NCBI GenBank assembly: GCA_009746045.1
Contig: RPFO01000313.1
Span: forward strand, 1 to 55,000
Length of the DNA: 55,000 nt
Reading direction: 5' to 3'
Source of the DNA: Mesostigma viride
Lineage: Eukaryota > Streptophyta > Mesostigmatophyceae > Mesostigmatales > Mesostigmataceae
Part shown: one piece after another, positions 41,706 through 53,000 of the stretch
How the letters are laid out: every line of letters begins with the position of its first letter
How positions within the stretch are numbered: position 1 is the stretch's first letter
Translations under genes and position numbers: made by a program
Notes under the pieces: generated by a model
The model's input: the letters and a program-made list of their open reading frames with translations, nothing else
Database searches by the model: none
What the model was told of the DNA's origin: nothing

Positions 41706-43254
41706 CCGTGTTGGTCTGTACGGCAGTACGGGGTACTCGGTAAAACCCTTGCGTACTGTAAAAATACAGGTATTTTTGCGAGGGGTCAAAAATACGCGAA
41801 AAAATACGCAGTACGGCATACGGGGTATTTTTGAAATTGTGGTAAAAAAGTACGGGGTATTATTGAGGCCAAGGCTTAAAGGACGGGCTATTCTAAGGAT
41901 GTGTGGCCCTGCAGCCAACAAATGTTACTATGAACTATGCTCTCTGCTATTCATTAATGAGCATAATGGCAGTGACTTGCCACCTGCCACACTTAGATCG
42001 ACATTGCAATACATCCTTCAAGTACATTTGTACATTGTGGACATGCAAACTATTGACCATCTAACACCGGTCTCTTTTATTACAACAATGCATCATTGAC
42101 AACATAATACATGATTGAATGGTATAATGCACCCAGAGCTCTGGCAGCCTCGATGCAGAGGATGTCATAGCACTATAGATGGCAGCTTCGCTGCACAATG
42201 ACAACAAGTGCATGCCACGAATCCCTAAAACATAAAATCATTGGCAATGAACCCAGAATTGACCTTCACTGCTGCGGCAGGTCCATACTTTGCCACTGCC
42301 GCGATCATGTTCTTGTACGAGGCGCTGGCGGCGACGTGAAACGGAATGCCATTCTCGTAAAAGAAAGAGGCCTGGGCAAGGCGGACTTCCTGGAGCTGCG
42401 CATTGGAAAAGCACTGTGGAATCCTCTTCTGCACTGCCTTGCCAGAGCCACAAGGGCCAGCACCCGTGGCAGCGGCAGGCAGAAGGGCCTTGGCAACGCG
42501 GGCACCGAGCACTGCCTTTTGCTCCTTCTTTTCCAACCAGGCTGCCTCAGCCGCCTGACGCCTCCCGATCAGGCCTTCTACATTCCTAGACTGCTGGCAA
42601 AATGTGGCTCCCTTGTTGGGGATGTGGCCGAGATGGCCGACAGCGCGATCCTTGCTAAAGTTGCCAGGCCTGCCGAACTTGTAATCGCACAGCTTGCACG
42701 CCTGGCCGACTACCACGTCTTCCCCACTCACGATCTTTTCCACCTCGTCAATCAGGTGGAGGTATTGATACTCCTCTTCTCCCCTTTTGACGGCTGGAAC
42801 TCTAGGCATGGTCGCCTCTTTTAGGATTGCCTAGCGCACAATACATGAACCGGCGCACCCGGCACCCTCTTTTTGCTTTAATTGCGTCTTCACTCTTCTG
42901 CGTCTTTCTGGAAGTGCACCCGTCCCTAAACCTTATGATTCTGCCATGCATATGCTGTCTGTCCCCTTACAGCTTTTCTCCCGCGCAATAAAAAATCCTG
43001 TCAAAAAATGTAGAAAGGCACACCGTCACGCGTGTACTATAGCAAGTAGCTATGCACTCGCTGCAATTTCAGCAATTTCAGTACCACTGACAGGTCTGGG
43101 CCTCTCCCCACCGCGTGACACGTCCGCGACCTCCAAAATCGGCTAAGTCCAAAGTGAAAAACAGTGAAAATCGTACGGCGAACGCGGTCGAAAGCGTCAC
43201 TACCGTGGAATACGGCGTATTTTCATACCCGAGGTGCCGTACGAACCAACACGG
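41706..43254 (-). mobile_element. hAT DNA transposon, internally deleted
   Basis: Inverted ends CCGTGTTGGT..GTACGGCA (two mismatches) are flanked by 8-bp target copies differing at one base (GAAGCGAG 41698-41705, GACGCGAG 43255-43262). Eight-base duplications define the hAT superfamily. TACGGGGTA-like subterminal motifs repeat in the left 160 bases. Only the N-terminus of a transposase remains (42225-42809), so it is non-autonomous. 41870-42224 and 42810-43200 contain no gene. Confidence 0.88.
42225..42809 (-). pseudogene. hAT transposase N-terminus with BED-type zinc finger
   Basis: 194 codons. A zinc finger (ACKLCDYKF, then GHLGHI and a further Cys) fits a BED or BED-like DNA-binding domain. 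It is followed by LAQASFFYENGIPFHVA, the conserved block just before the RNase H-like catalytic core of hAT transposases (consensus ending in G-lP-F). The protein stops there; the catalytic DDE core and dimerisation domain are missing. It could at most be a DNA-binding repressor. Confidence 0.82.
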
Positions 43255-44100
43255 GACGCGAGTGTCGTCCGCGTTGAGAAGCCCCCCCTCACCACGGGGG
43301 GTGTCGGGGACGATGAGCGTCTTCACCGCCCGTGGGGAGACCCCAAAGCGCTCAGCGAGGGCCTCCAGGTTACTACGGGCCTTGGTGCAGAAAAACTGTG
43401 CGCGCCGGCGGGTCGAGGACCAGGGAGACCCCCAGAAAGAGGGAGGGGGCATCCGTCTCGGTGATCTGGAAGCGCTGGGACACCCGTTGGGTCCACTGCG
43501 ATAGCCACTCCGCCGAGGAGTGGGAGACCAGGAGATCGTCGACATGGACGAAGGCAAAACCACCAACATACAGGAACAGACACGTGTCCGTGGTGCTCTG
43601 GACAGCGCCAGTCTCATGGATGAGGTAGTCCCGGAGCGTGTGGTGCCAGTTCCGGGGCGCCTGTTTGAGCCCATAGAGGCTCCGCCGGAGGCGCCAGAGC
43701 TACGTTTGGCCAGTGGGGTCGCGCTCCTCAAAGCCCTTGGGGGGAAGGACATACACGTCCTCCTCCAACTCAGTGTAGAGGAACGCGGTGCGGACATCCA
43801 GCTGCCGGATAGGGTGGCCAGCAGTGCCAGCACGAGCCAAGCCCATGCAGGCGCACGGTAGCAGCACGGACGGTGGGAGCGAAAGTCTCACCGAAATCAA
43901 TTCCCTCGCGTTGTGCAAACCCCTTGCACACGAACCGGGCCTTGCACCGCCCATCAGCTTTCTGGGCGAAGACCCACTTGGTGGGCAGGAGCTTGGCACC
44001 GCGCGGAAGATCACGCGCACATGCAGAAGCTCGTAAACCTGGTGCTCCTGGAGGCTGGCCAGCTCACTCTCCATGGCCGTGCGCCATTCCGGCGAGGCAA
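43255..44100 (-). pseudogene. Host copia RT, N-terminal part
   Basis: Pieces in several frames give the copia [36 protein letters not shown], a LYGLKQAPRNWH-like block, an FVHVDDLLV catalytic box, then TLIVPDTPRGEGGLLNADD up to the hAT junction. At least three frameshifts or stops. The VDD box is the ordinary copia type, unlike the HGDD of elements A and B. Confidence 0.82.
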
Positions 44101-45619
44101 GGGCGGCAGCGGGAGAGGAGGGCACGGACGCAGGCTGGCTATGAAAAGCAGCGGCGAAGCACATGTCGGCGACAAGGGAGTGATGCGCGTGGATCCGTGC
44201 AGCCTTGGTGACGGGTTGATCCGGCCAGGAAGAAAGCGCGTCATCCAATACATCATCGCCCCCGAAACCAGGGGGAGCGGGGGTGTTACTGCCATGGGAA
44301 AGGTCGCCACACAAGGCAGCACCACGGGAACCCCACACGGGGAGGAGACCTGCAGAGGCACCAGGGGACGCTGGAGGAGAATAGCCGGTGCTGTCAGCCG
44401 TGCTCTCCAGGTCGACCGAGGTACTCAAATGCGGCGGAGGCATCCCCGCCCCGGCGTGTTCATATGACGCCGCAGAACGCGAGTGGCCAGAGGCCTGCCC
44501 GCGCAACAGAGGGGCATGCTGTCGAGCATCTGACACGGTGAGGGAAGATGTCGGCGCCGAGGCAGGAGCCGGAGCCGTCGGAGCAGGGTCGTTCCGCACA
44601 AGTGCCTGGATGGCCGCAGCGGCGGCCGGGGGGAGAACGAAACGCTCAGGAGTCCCCCCGATGCTGACATAGCTGTCCTCACGGCCTGCTGGCAAGGCAG
44701 TGGAGGGCGTTGCCGGCCCCCCAGAGTCCTCGGCAGAGGCAGAGGGGAACTCCAAAGGGGCAGGAGTCAGCATGTCAGCGGGAAAGAGGTCGGCCTCCGC
44801 AAAGGGGGCCGCCGGGAGCCACTGCGCAGCCTGCGGGGCCCGGTTGCGCCACGTCTCGTCGAACTGCACGTGCTTGCGCTCGATGACACGCCCGCCGCGC
44901 CTGTCGCCTTGTCGGGCACCGGCCCACACGAGGTAGGCCGGGGAGTCAAGCTTGTATCCCACGAAGAGGCCATCCTCAGTGCGAGAATCAAACTTCTCAC
45001 GGGCTGCCCCCTCAACCAAGACGTGGGCGGGGCAGCCAAACACACGCATGCCGGATGAATCCGCAGGGCGCCCATACATGAGGAAGTAGGGCGTTGCGTG
45101 CTCCGGGTTGCTGCGGCAGGGCAGCCTGTTGATGATGTAGATGGCGCATGCAAAGGCTAGAGCCCAGAACTCCTTGCCGAGGCCAGCATGCGCCAGCATG
45201 CTCCTGGTCATGCTAACTGCGACGCCCCAGAATCGCTCCGCCACGCCGTTCTGCTCCGGCGTATAGGGGGACGAGAACTCTTGCCGCACGCCATACTCAG
45301 CGCAGACGGCGCGCCAATCCTGGCCAGTGAAAACGGCGTCTTGGTCGGAGCGAAGCTCCACAGGCGCCGTGGCCGCGGACGCCCGGAACGGCTTGATCTC
45401 CGTGGCCAGGAAGTGACGCAGGCTCCCAACGGCAGCGTCCTTCGTCTTCAGGAAGTAAACCCAGTGAAAACGAGTGGCTTCATCCGTGATGCCCAGGACA
45501 AACCGCCAGTCCCCCAACACAGCAGGGGTCCGCATGGGACCAAGCAGGTCGCAGTGCAGGCGACGGCGAGGGGTCGCGCAGCGTGGCGTCGTGCTGGGGG
45601 AAAAGCTGCTCCGCCGCAA
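44100..45619 (-). pseudogene. Host copia integrase and linker
   Basis: The core reads RRLHCDLLGP (Asp), VELRSDQDAVF (Asp) and TPEQNGVAERFW (Glu) with copia-like spacing, then YIINRLPCR and VFGCPAHVLV, a C-terminal region, and a long low-complexity Pro/Ala/Ser linker to RT. This stretch is open. It joins the protease part by a frameshift between 45450 and 45620. Confidence 0.88.
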
Positions 45620-46703
45620 GTGACCGGCAGGGCAGGAAGGACACGTGGGATCGAGCCTTGGGACCGTGGGTCACCATGCATGTTGGAGGCGGGGTCGGCG
45701 GCCAGCCGAGCAATACGGTCCGCGCCAGCGTGGCCGAGGCGCAGGTGCCACTGCATCAGGTCCACGGGGGCGGCCGATGTGGCTAGGGCATGGGGCGCCA
45801 CCCCGCGGAGCAAGTAAATGCCATCACACTCCACGAGGGGGAACGTGCGGATCCCCAAAGTGAGGCGCAGGTGCTTAAAGTCCACATCATGGCCGGCTTT
45901 AAAGAGCTGGCTCACCGAGAGTAGGCGGGCCTGAAGGCCTGGGACATACAAAGCTGGGCCGAGGCGCACGTCCGGGGTGCCGAGCCGGAGAAGCAGAGGG
46001 CCCCTACCGCCCGCATGCAGATTGCCGCCCGAGCCGGTGATGCGCAGCCGGAAGGCGGGATCAAATCCATCGCCAAAGTCCGCCCGGTGAGGCGTCATGT
46101 GGTACGTGGCACCCCTGTCAACCACCCACTCCGGGGCACACCTAGCCGAGGCCGTTGCGGCCGTGTGAAGCACAGAAGGAGCGGTGGTTGAGGAACCAGC
46201 CGTCGAGTCCGAGGAGGTGCTGGGGCGGGGTGCCAAGAGACGACTGCCCGAGCGGGACGGGGAAGGCGCAAGGCCGTGCCCTGGACGAAGCGAGGCCTGC
46301 CCGTGAGGCTGCACACCGTCGCGCAGGGAAGCACCTAAAGGGTTGGCGCGCAGGGAAGCACACAAAGGGCCGTGACCCACGTGGAACGCGTACGTCGTCT
46401 CCAAGGGAGGCAGGCCTGCGTCGGTGTGATGGGCGTGCCCGGCGCCGTCACCGCGGAGGTGAGCAGGGCGCTGGGCGGGATGGGCGGTCCAGCAGGTGGC
46501 GGCGTCATGGCCGGGCTTGGCGCAGACGGAGCAGGGCGGCCCGCGACCACCCCCAATCCCTGCGCCATGCACCACCGCGACCACCACCGCGCCCGCCCCG
46601 CCCCCCGCTGCTGCCGCCATGGCTGGGGCCATTGCCGTTGCCATTGCCGTGGGCGCGGCCGTTGCCGTGGCCGTTGCCGTTGCTGTTGCCGTGGCCGTTG
46701 CCA

Positions 46704-46787
<84 letters not shown>

Positions 46788-46919
46788 CGGGCACCGCCGT
46801 TCCGTGGGCCACGCCCCCGGCCAGGGGTATGGTACGCGTGGTTGGAGGCAGAGCCAGAATCTGCGGGGGACGGGAGGCCACCCGTCAGCAGATCTTCAAC
46901 TTCCCCTGCCAGCCGTTAA
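45448..46919 (-). pseudogene. Host copia gag end, protease and integrase zinc region
   Basis: The gag end (RLAGEVEDLLTGGLP, from 46917) leads into an Asn-Gly repeat, then a zinc knuckle (CSVCAKPGHDAATC, about 46490-46530) after a frameshift. The protease block is WVVDRGATYHM, where Arg replaces the catalytic-loop Ser of DSG. Then come LYVPGLQARLLSVSQL and the pre-integrase LMQWHLRLGH. The rest of gag is missing at the right because of the gypsy insertion. Confidence 0.85.
46640..46795. repeat. (GCCGTT)n hexanucleotide repeat
   Basis: About 25 copies with GCCATT and GCCGTG variants. In the true gag frame on minus it encodes poly(Asn-Gly). Other frames give Ala-Thr or Ala-Val repeats that look like proteins but are not. 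Confidence 0.93.
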
Positions 46920-47703
46920 GAATGTACTCCAGCACAAGTACATTTTGAGTTTTTCCAAGTTTCCTGTTTTTTGCTTGTTTCAAGTTCAGTTTTGCATAAA
47001 AAGTGTCCCCATAGCCCCTGGATCTCATCTGGAGGTAGTTGAACTAGTATATGCTACAATATACTAGGTTGTACTATTTTCTACTACATGTATACTATAA
47101 TATACTAAAGTGAACTACATTTGAACTAATTGTAACTGTGATTGATGCCCCTGTAACGTCTCCCAATGCTCAATAACAGGTCTGGCCACCATTGGTGACC
47201 TCCTAGAGCCATTCACAGCTGCATTTCGTGGATCACCGCACCAAAAAAAATTGTTTTACTTAGCCTTATCAACATGGGAATGAGGGCTTTGGTGTGCAAA
47301 CATGCATGTCTGCTAAAAATTGGACATTCTGACACTGCGCGAGAGTCTGGTAATACTTAAGCACTTCAGGTCATGATCGAAGTATAGAATAAACCGATGC
47401 AAGCAATCAAGCATTATGCAAGGAATGGAATGCTGCAATGAATTTCAGCAGTGATACTTGCAACTAGGGAACACACGATAAAGTCACGAATCTGACATGC
47501 ATTGTGCCGTCATGGCACATGCATGAACATGTACACGAACAGAGGATCACGCGGACGCCCACGCGCACGCGCATGGCAATCCCCATGCCCCCCCCCCCAC
47601 ACACACACACAAGCCCCAACTCCTAACATTGCACCAATGACCCACCCACCCAAACCCAACCCCAGCCCCCCTGACCCCCCTAACGCCCATGCACACGGCC
47701 CCA
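46920..47703 (-). other. Non-coding end of the gypsy element, LTR not resolved
   Basis: Host copia coding ends at about 46920, and AT-rich sequence with short ACTA/TAGT-type repeats (47040-47130) follows, up to GC- and CA-rich simple sequence (47590-47690). This should be the 3' untranslated region and 3' LTR of the minus-strand gypsy. TGTAC at 46923 and GTACA at 47535 could be its ends, but the partner LTR is outside the window, so this is not proven. No gene. Confidence 0.4.
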
Positions 47704-50025
47704 TCACGAAGACAGCGATCGTACCAAGACAAGGGCAGCGGTGACCGCAGTCAAGCTGCGGGAGGTAAACTGCGCAGCGGTGCACACTGGACAAAACCAA
47801 TCCCCCTCCGGAATGCTGGTGACCACTGGCTGCAAGCACTGCATGTGCCAACCACAGTTACACTGATCACACAATAACATGGACTCCGCCTGATCGACCC
47901 GGTGACAAACCTGACACTGGGCGTCCTTGACTCGGCGAGACGTGTGCGGTTGGAGGTCGTGGACCAAATTGGGCAGCGAGCAGGGACTGAGATTGCTGAG
48001 GTTGTCAGTCGTACGGCTCCCGTCGGCGCCCTCCAAAATTGCCACTCCCGATGGTTTGATAGCCACAATGCGCAAAATGGTGGGCCCCGCCTCCACATCC
48101 AAAGTGTGCTTCAGCTGAGTGCGCAGGAAAACATACTGCCCTGGCCTAAACCGCAGCTGGCGAGCCATGTATGCGCCCCCCCGGCGCTGAGCGTAGCGCA
48201 GGGAGTCCCTGTGCTGAGCAATGAACAAGTTGTTCATCGCGATGGGCATGACCTTCTTAAAAGTCTCTGCCCTGGCCAGCACCTCAACCAAAAATTGCTG
48301 AGCGTTGTCGAAGGCCATGGGTTCGGGGTGCGCAACCTGTGCCTCCGTAGGCAAAAGAGGATTACGCCCGAACAGAAGGAAATACGGGGAGAAGGTAGCG
48401 AGAGACTCCTGGGGAGACATGCGATAACCCATGGCAATCCATGCCAACTCGCGATCCCACCTGGCCGACTCCGGCACCTGCAGGCTCCACTTGCGCAGCG
48501 CCTGCTTGACGGTCTGCACCAATCTCTCAGCCAAACCATTGGCCTGAGGATGCTCCCGAGAAGTGCGACGGTGATCAATAAGACATCCATCCAGCAACTC
48601 CTGGAACTCACCCCTGAACTCACCACCCTGGTCCGTGACTACCTCCGCGGGAGCCCCAAACCTGGTGATGATGTCTGCAAAATGCTTCGCTGTGGTAGCG
48701 GCATGCTTGTCAGCAATGGGGATCAACTCAACCCATTTGCTAAAGCTCTCCACGCATACCATGACATAGAGGTTGCCGTCAGGGCTCTCCTGAAACGGCC
48801 CGCACAGATCGACGTGCCAGCGATAAAACAAGCCCTTGATGGGAAGCGACATCAGCTCCTTGGCACCATGATCTGCGCTAAAGTTAGCCTTGGTTCGAGC
48901 ACACGGGACACAGCTGGCCACTACCTGGGCCACTGTGTGTCGCATGTTATTCCACCAATAGCTGGTCCGTACGAGGCTGAGCGTGCGATTGCCACCCAAG
49001 TGACCATACCGCTCGTGGTACGCCTGCACTATAGCAACGCGCTTGTCAGGCGGTGGGACGACCACCCTACGCTTGCCCAACAGCTTGTACAAAACCCCAT
49101 CTTCCCAACCATAGGTTGCAGCCCTGTGCTGCACCCTGTTCAACTCCGTCGCCTTCTGAGCAGGAGTCCAATCGACTGGAGTAGGAGTCAAGACAGCACC
49201 CTGCACTTGCTCCAAAACTCGACCATCTAGCCAGATATCAGCGGTGTAGCAATCAGCAAGAGAGCTACGCGCTAAGAGAGCCTGCACAGCGATCAGCTGC
49301 TGCAGAGAAGGATCAATGTCAAAGGACAGAGACCTACCCTCTTCCATAGCGCACACAGCTTTGGATGGCGTGAATGGCGACGGCCGCACCGGGTCGTCGC
49401 TGATGCCGAAGTCCGCCACAGAGTACTCGACACTGCGCCACCACGCCTCCTCCTCATCGTCGGCCGCATACCCAGCAGCGTTCACAAAGACCACAGAACC
49501 CGACGAGCCCTCGGCACCCATGGCCCGGGCTCCAGTGTGGTCAACAGTGGTAGGCATGGCGTATCGGGATAGCACATCGGCGTTGACATGGTCCTTGCCG
49601 GCCCGATGCACAATGGTCATGTGGTACTCCTGGATAATCATGGCCCATCGGGCGAGCTTACCCGTCAGGTTGGTGTTGGTCATTAGCCACTGAAGCGGCT
49701 GGTGGTCTGTCACCAGAGTAAACACGCGCCCAACTAAATACGGGCGAAAGTGCTTGATGGCCCACACCACAGCCAGTGCCTCCCCCTCATAGGAAGAATA
49801 CCGGCTCTCCGCTGGGTTGTTGCTGCGACTAGCATAAGCAATAACGTGCTCGCGCCCATCACCATCCTTTTGCGCCAAGACCGCACCCAGTCCTACCTTG
49901 GACCAGTCGGTATATAACACAAATGGCAAAGCATAGTCAGGGGCGCGCAGAATCGGGCCGACGTGAGCTCCTGCTTGATTGTCTCGATGGCGCGTTGCTG
50001 TGCGGGACCCCACGCCCACACGCAC
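47704..50025 (-). CDS. Gypsy RNase H, integrase and PHD finger
   Basis: Continues the upstream polyprotein after a one-base shift near 49960; the functional reading starts at about 49970. RNase H: FVLYTDWSKVGLGAVL, YSSYEGEALAVVWA and TLVTDHQPLQWL. Integrase: HHCC zinc domain (YHERYGHLGG, CVPCARTK), then WHVDLCGPF, VTDQGGEF and ANGLAERLVQ with the DDE residues, and an SH3-like end (FRPGQYVFLRTQ). The last 70 residues form a PHD finger: CQVCHRVDQAESMLLCDQCN, then GWHMQCL and DWFCPVC, with the C4HC3 zinc ligands. PHD fingers read histone tails. In this position, where chromoviruses have a chromodomain, it probably guides integration. Confidence 0.9.
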   Translation of the reverse strand: MRVGVGSRTATRHRDNQAGAHVGPILRAPDYALPFVLYTDWSKVGLGAVLAQKDGDGREHVIAYASRSNNPAESRYSSYEGEALAVVWAIKHFRPYLVGRVFTLVTDHQPLQWLMTNTNLTGKLARWAMIIQEYHMTIVHRAGKDHVNADVLSRYAMPTTVDHTGARAMGAEGSSGSVVFVNAAGYAADDEEEAWWRSVEYSVADFGISDDPVRPSPFTPSKAVCAMEEGRSLSFDIDPSLQQLIAVQALLARSSLADCYTADIWLDGRVLEQVQGAVLTPTPVDWTPAQKATELNRVQHRAATYGWEDGVLYKLLGKRRVVVPPPDKRVAIVQAYHERYGHLGGNRTLSLVRTSYWWNNMRHTVAQVVASCVPCARTKANFSADHGAKELMSLPIKGLFYRWHVDLCGPFQESPDGNLYVMVCVESFSKWVELIPIADKHAATTAKHFADIITRFGAPAEVVTDQGGEFRGEFQELLDGCLIDHRRTSREHPQANGLAERLVQTVKQALRKWSLQVPESARWDRELAWIAMGYRMSPQESLATFSPYFLLFGRNPLLPTEAQVAHPEPMAFDNAQQFLVEVLARAETFKKVMPIAMNNLFIAQHRDSLRYAQRRGGAYMARQLRFRPGQYVFLRTQLKHTLDVEAGPTILRIVAIKPSGVAILEGADGSRTTDNLSNLSPCSLPNLVHDLQPHTSRRVKDAQCQVCHRVDQAESMLLCDQCNCGWHMQCLQPVVTSIPEGDWFCPVCTAAQFTSRSLTAVTAALVLVRSLSS

Positions 50026-53000
50026 CCCTTCTTGAGTAACTCGGTCAAGGGCTTCACCTTGCTGCTGAAGTTCTCAATGTAACCTCGGTAATAGCCAGCC
50101 AAACCCAAATACGCCCGCACCCCTGAGACATCCGTGGGTACGGCGGCCTGCGCAATGGATTCGACCTTGGCGGCATCAGGCGTCCGGCCACCCGGCACAA
50201 TCTGATGACCAAGGAATGAGAGGGTCCGCTGGGCGAACTTGCACTTCTCAGGGTGCAGCCGCATATTATGCTCCTCGAGAGCCAAGCGAACCTGCTCCAA
50301 GTGCGCCAGGTGCTCCTCAAATGTCGCGCTAAAGACGATTACATCATCAATGTAACAAGCGGCGAAAGGAAGACCTGCAAGCACTTTGTCCATAGCTCGT
50401 TGGAAAACAGCACTAGCGTTGCGGTGCCCAAAGGGCATGCGCACCCACTCATACAAATTGCCGCCCCCCCAGAATGCAAGCTTCCGCTGATCCTCCGGCG
50501 CAACTGCGATCTGATGAAAGCCGCTACGCAGGTCCAGCGAGGACACAAACTTCACATGAGGAGATATCTTATCCAGGACATCATCCACACGTGGCATGGG
50601 GTAACGGTCCACGGGTGTGTGTGCATTCAGCAACCGCAGATCGGTGGCCATGCGCATACCCGTCCATGCCCCGGTGATAGCGTCCTTCTTGGGCGCAACG
50701 ACAACGGCAGCAGCATAGCTGGAGGAAGATTGCCTGATGATACCGGCATCCTCTAACTCCTTGCATTGCTCGGCTACAAAATCCAACTCGGCCTGACTCA
50801 GGCGATGCTGGCGTCGGAACAAAGGAGTGTCAGTGTCCAATGGAACACGCATGGTCCCACCATTGAAACACCCCAGTTCATCACTTGTGAAAGCGAAGGC
50901 CCCCCTTGCAGTGCCTAGCCACTTTAGCATGGCTGAGCGCTGCGCATCAGAAAGGTGTTCGCCAATAGCCCAGGGGTGCGTATCCGCGGGATCACCCACA
51001 GCTACCGCATGTGCCTCAAGATGCGGCGCCCTAGCCGCATCGTCGTGGAACAAGGAAAAGGCTGCCACACCTGGTGTGACACCCACCGCCGGAGCCTCGC
51101 GTGCCGCACGGTGTATTACCCGATGCAGCGTGGGCTCGCCGGCCAGCACGGTGCTGGTCAGCAGGGCGGTCATGAGAATGATAGTCCACACCTGTCGCAG
51201 ACGCCACCCCCATGCTGATGAAGTCCCCGTCGCTGCAGGGCGCTTCAGTTTGGCTGCGCGCGCCTCAACCTGCTGAGGCGGATTGGCTGGGGACGCCCCC
51301 CCAGACTGGCGCACGGCAACCGATGCAAGCAGCACATACCCGACCTGCAACACCGACATAGCCTGGCCTATCAAAGACCAGCGCTCACTCTCGAGCACGC
51401 CCGGCAGCGCCGAGGCCCCGACATGAAAACCCATGCTGGCCTCACGAAATTCTGCGGGTGGCTGCACCAACAGACCGGTGGTAGTGTCCCAAACGAGACC
51501 CTTACCCCGATCACGGTATGCTGTCGACCCTTGGTAACTGACCAGGGTCGGCAGTGCACACATGGGGCTCCCGACCCGGTTGACGCGTGCATACGGTGGG
51601 CGATCCTCGCTATCCACCTTCTGCGTGACTAGGTGGGAAGGCAATGCTACCTCCGCAGACACACTCGGATGCTGCCTTGCTACGGCCCCCAAGACCGCCT
51701 GCACACCGGTCGCACACGCCACGTTGGTCCAATAGGCACGCAAACGATGCGTGAGCCCACCCAGCCCTGCGTTGTCACACACGATGGGCTCCCCCAGGAG
51801 TGCCACGATTGTAGCCCAGTCCTCCCGCACCGCCTGATGTGGGCTGTCACCCGCCACAACGTTCTCAAACAGATACGCAGGCGGATGGGGCTGACGCGAC
51901 TGCAACAGTCCCACCACACGCAACAGTTCCCAGAACAGCGCGCTACGCGGATCGGCTAGCCCCCGCCCTTGCCCTGCCTGGCTCAGGCCCTGGCACTCCC
52001 AACCCGCAATTACCAAGTCGATGGCATGATGCCTGCGCAACAACTGCTGCACCTGCACCTCACCGATGGCTCGGATATCTTGAGGACATTCCCCAAACGG
52101 GTCACGCCATGCTGATGGCGGAAACTGCGCGGGATACTCTCGCGACAACACGCCACAGTGACTGAAGTACACCTGACGCGCCTTGTGCGATGGCTCTACC
52201 GCGATGAGTTTACGGCACACGCCGCCTGCGGCCAAAAAGCCTGCAATGCCCCCTCCGATCCCCGCAAACAGTTCCAACACTACCGCACCCTTGGCAAAAT
52301 CAGGGGCCTGCGGTAAGATTGCAGCAGAAAAATTACCTTGGGCCTCCGAGACACCCGGTTGCACCAAAGTGAGGCCATGGCTGGCCATCTGAGGAATGGT
52401 GATGACGGCTTCAGTCACCCGCTTGCGCATAGCCAGCTGCCGCGTGGACGTCACAGCATCCAGCGACCACTGCGTGCGCATCTTGGCAATGCTCGCCGTT
52501 GGCTGAGGCAGCACCGTCCGATGCTTGTCCCACGCCGATGAGCCCGCCGCCCGTACCTCCACCATGCTGACCTCCACCACGCCCGCAGCCGCGGAAGGGT
52601 TGAGGCGTGCAGCCCCGGCTGAAGAACTGAAGCATGAGACCGGCACACTGGCCCGCTTCAGGCCAGCCCCATCCCAATCAGGGATGTAAGATGCCTCCTC
52701 CGCCCTATAGTCCACCTGAACCATGGCGCGAGCAAGGACATCCACCCCGAGTAGTGCGGAATATCCACACTTGTTGACCACCAGCGCATACGCGGACACG
52801 GTGGTCATGCTAGAGGCGCGCAACGGATTGAAAATCACGTTGACTTTAACCGCCGTCATAGCGTACGGCTTACTAGCCGGACCCTGCCAACCTGACACAG
52901 ACACGGGGCTTTCCACTAAGCCACCGTTCTCGTAGGTCAGGTTCAGCATGGTGGCCAAGTCTGTGCTGATGACTAGCGGCTGAGCACCGCTATCAAGCTT

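Larger units (their letters stand above)
1..46919 (-). mobile_element. Host Ty1/copia retrotransposon, split by five insertions and incomplete in the window
   Basis: This minus-strand Ty1/copia element was the original target for most other elements here. Its coding pieces lie, in reading order, at 46919-43255 (end of gag, zinc knuckle, protease, integrase, first part of RT), 41705-41584 (RT C-terminus), 19222-19189 (RT to RNase H connector), 10098-9905 (RNase H) and 14-1. The breaks coincide with the ends of the hAT, CACTA, foldback and element A, and the copia reading resumes across each with only the target duplication in between. No LTR is visible: the 3' end lies left of position 1, and the 5' end lies beyond the gypsy insertion at about 46920. 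Internal frameshifts show it is dead. It is the oldest layer of the nest. Confidence 0.85.

Noticed and set aside
41581-42099. 172-codon + frame
   Set aside because: It crosses the CACTA end, host copia and hAT end, so it cannot be an ancestral gene.
46155-47067. Leu-Pro, Ala-Val and Arg-Cys repeat frames on +
   Set aside because: They are shadows of the GCCGTT repeat. The copia gag on minus explains the region.
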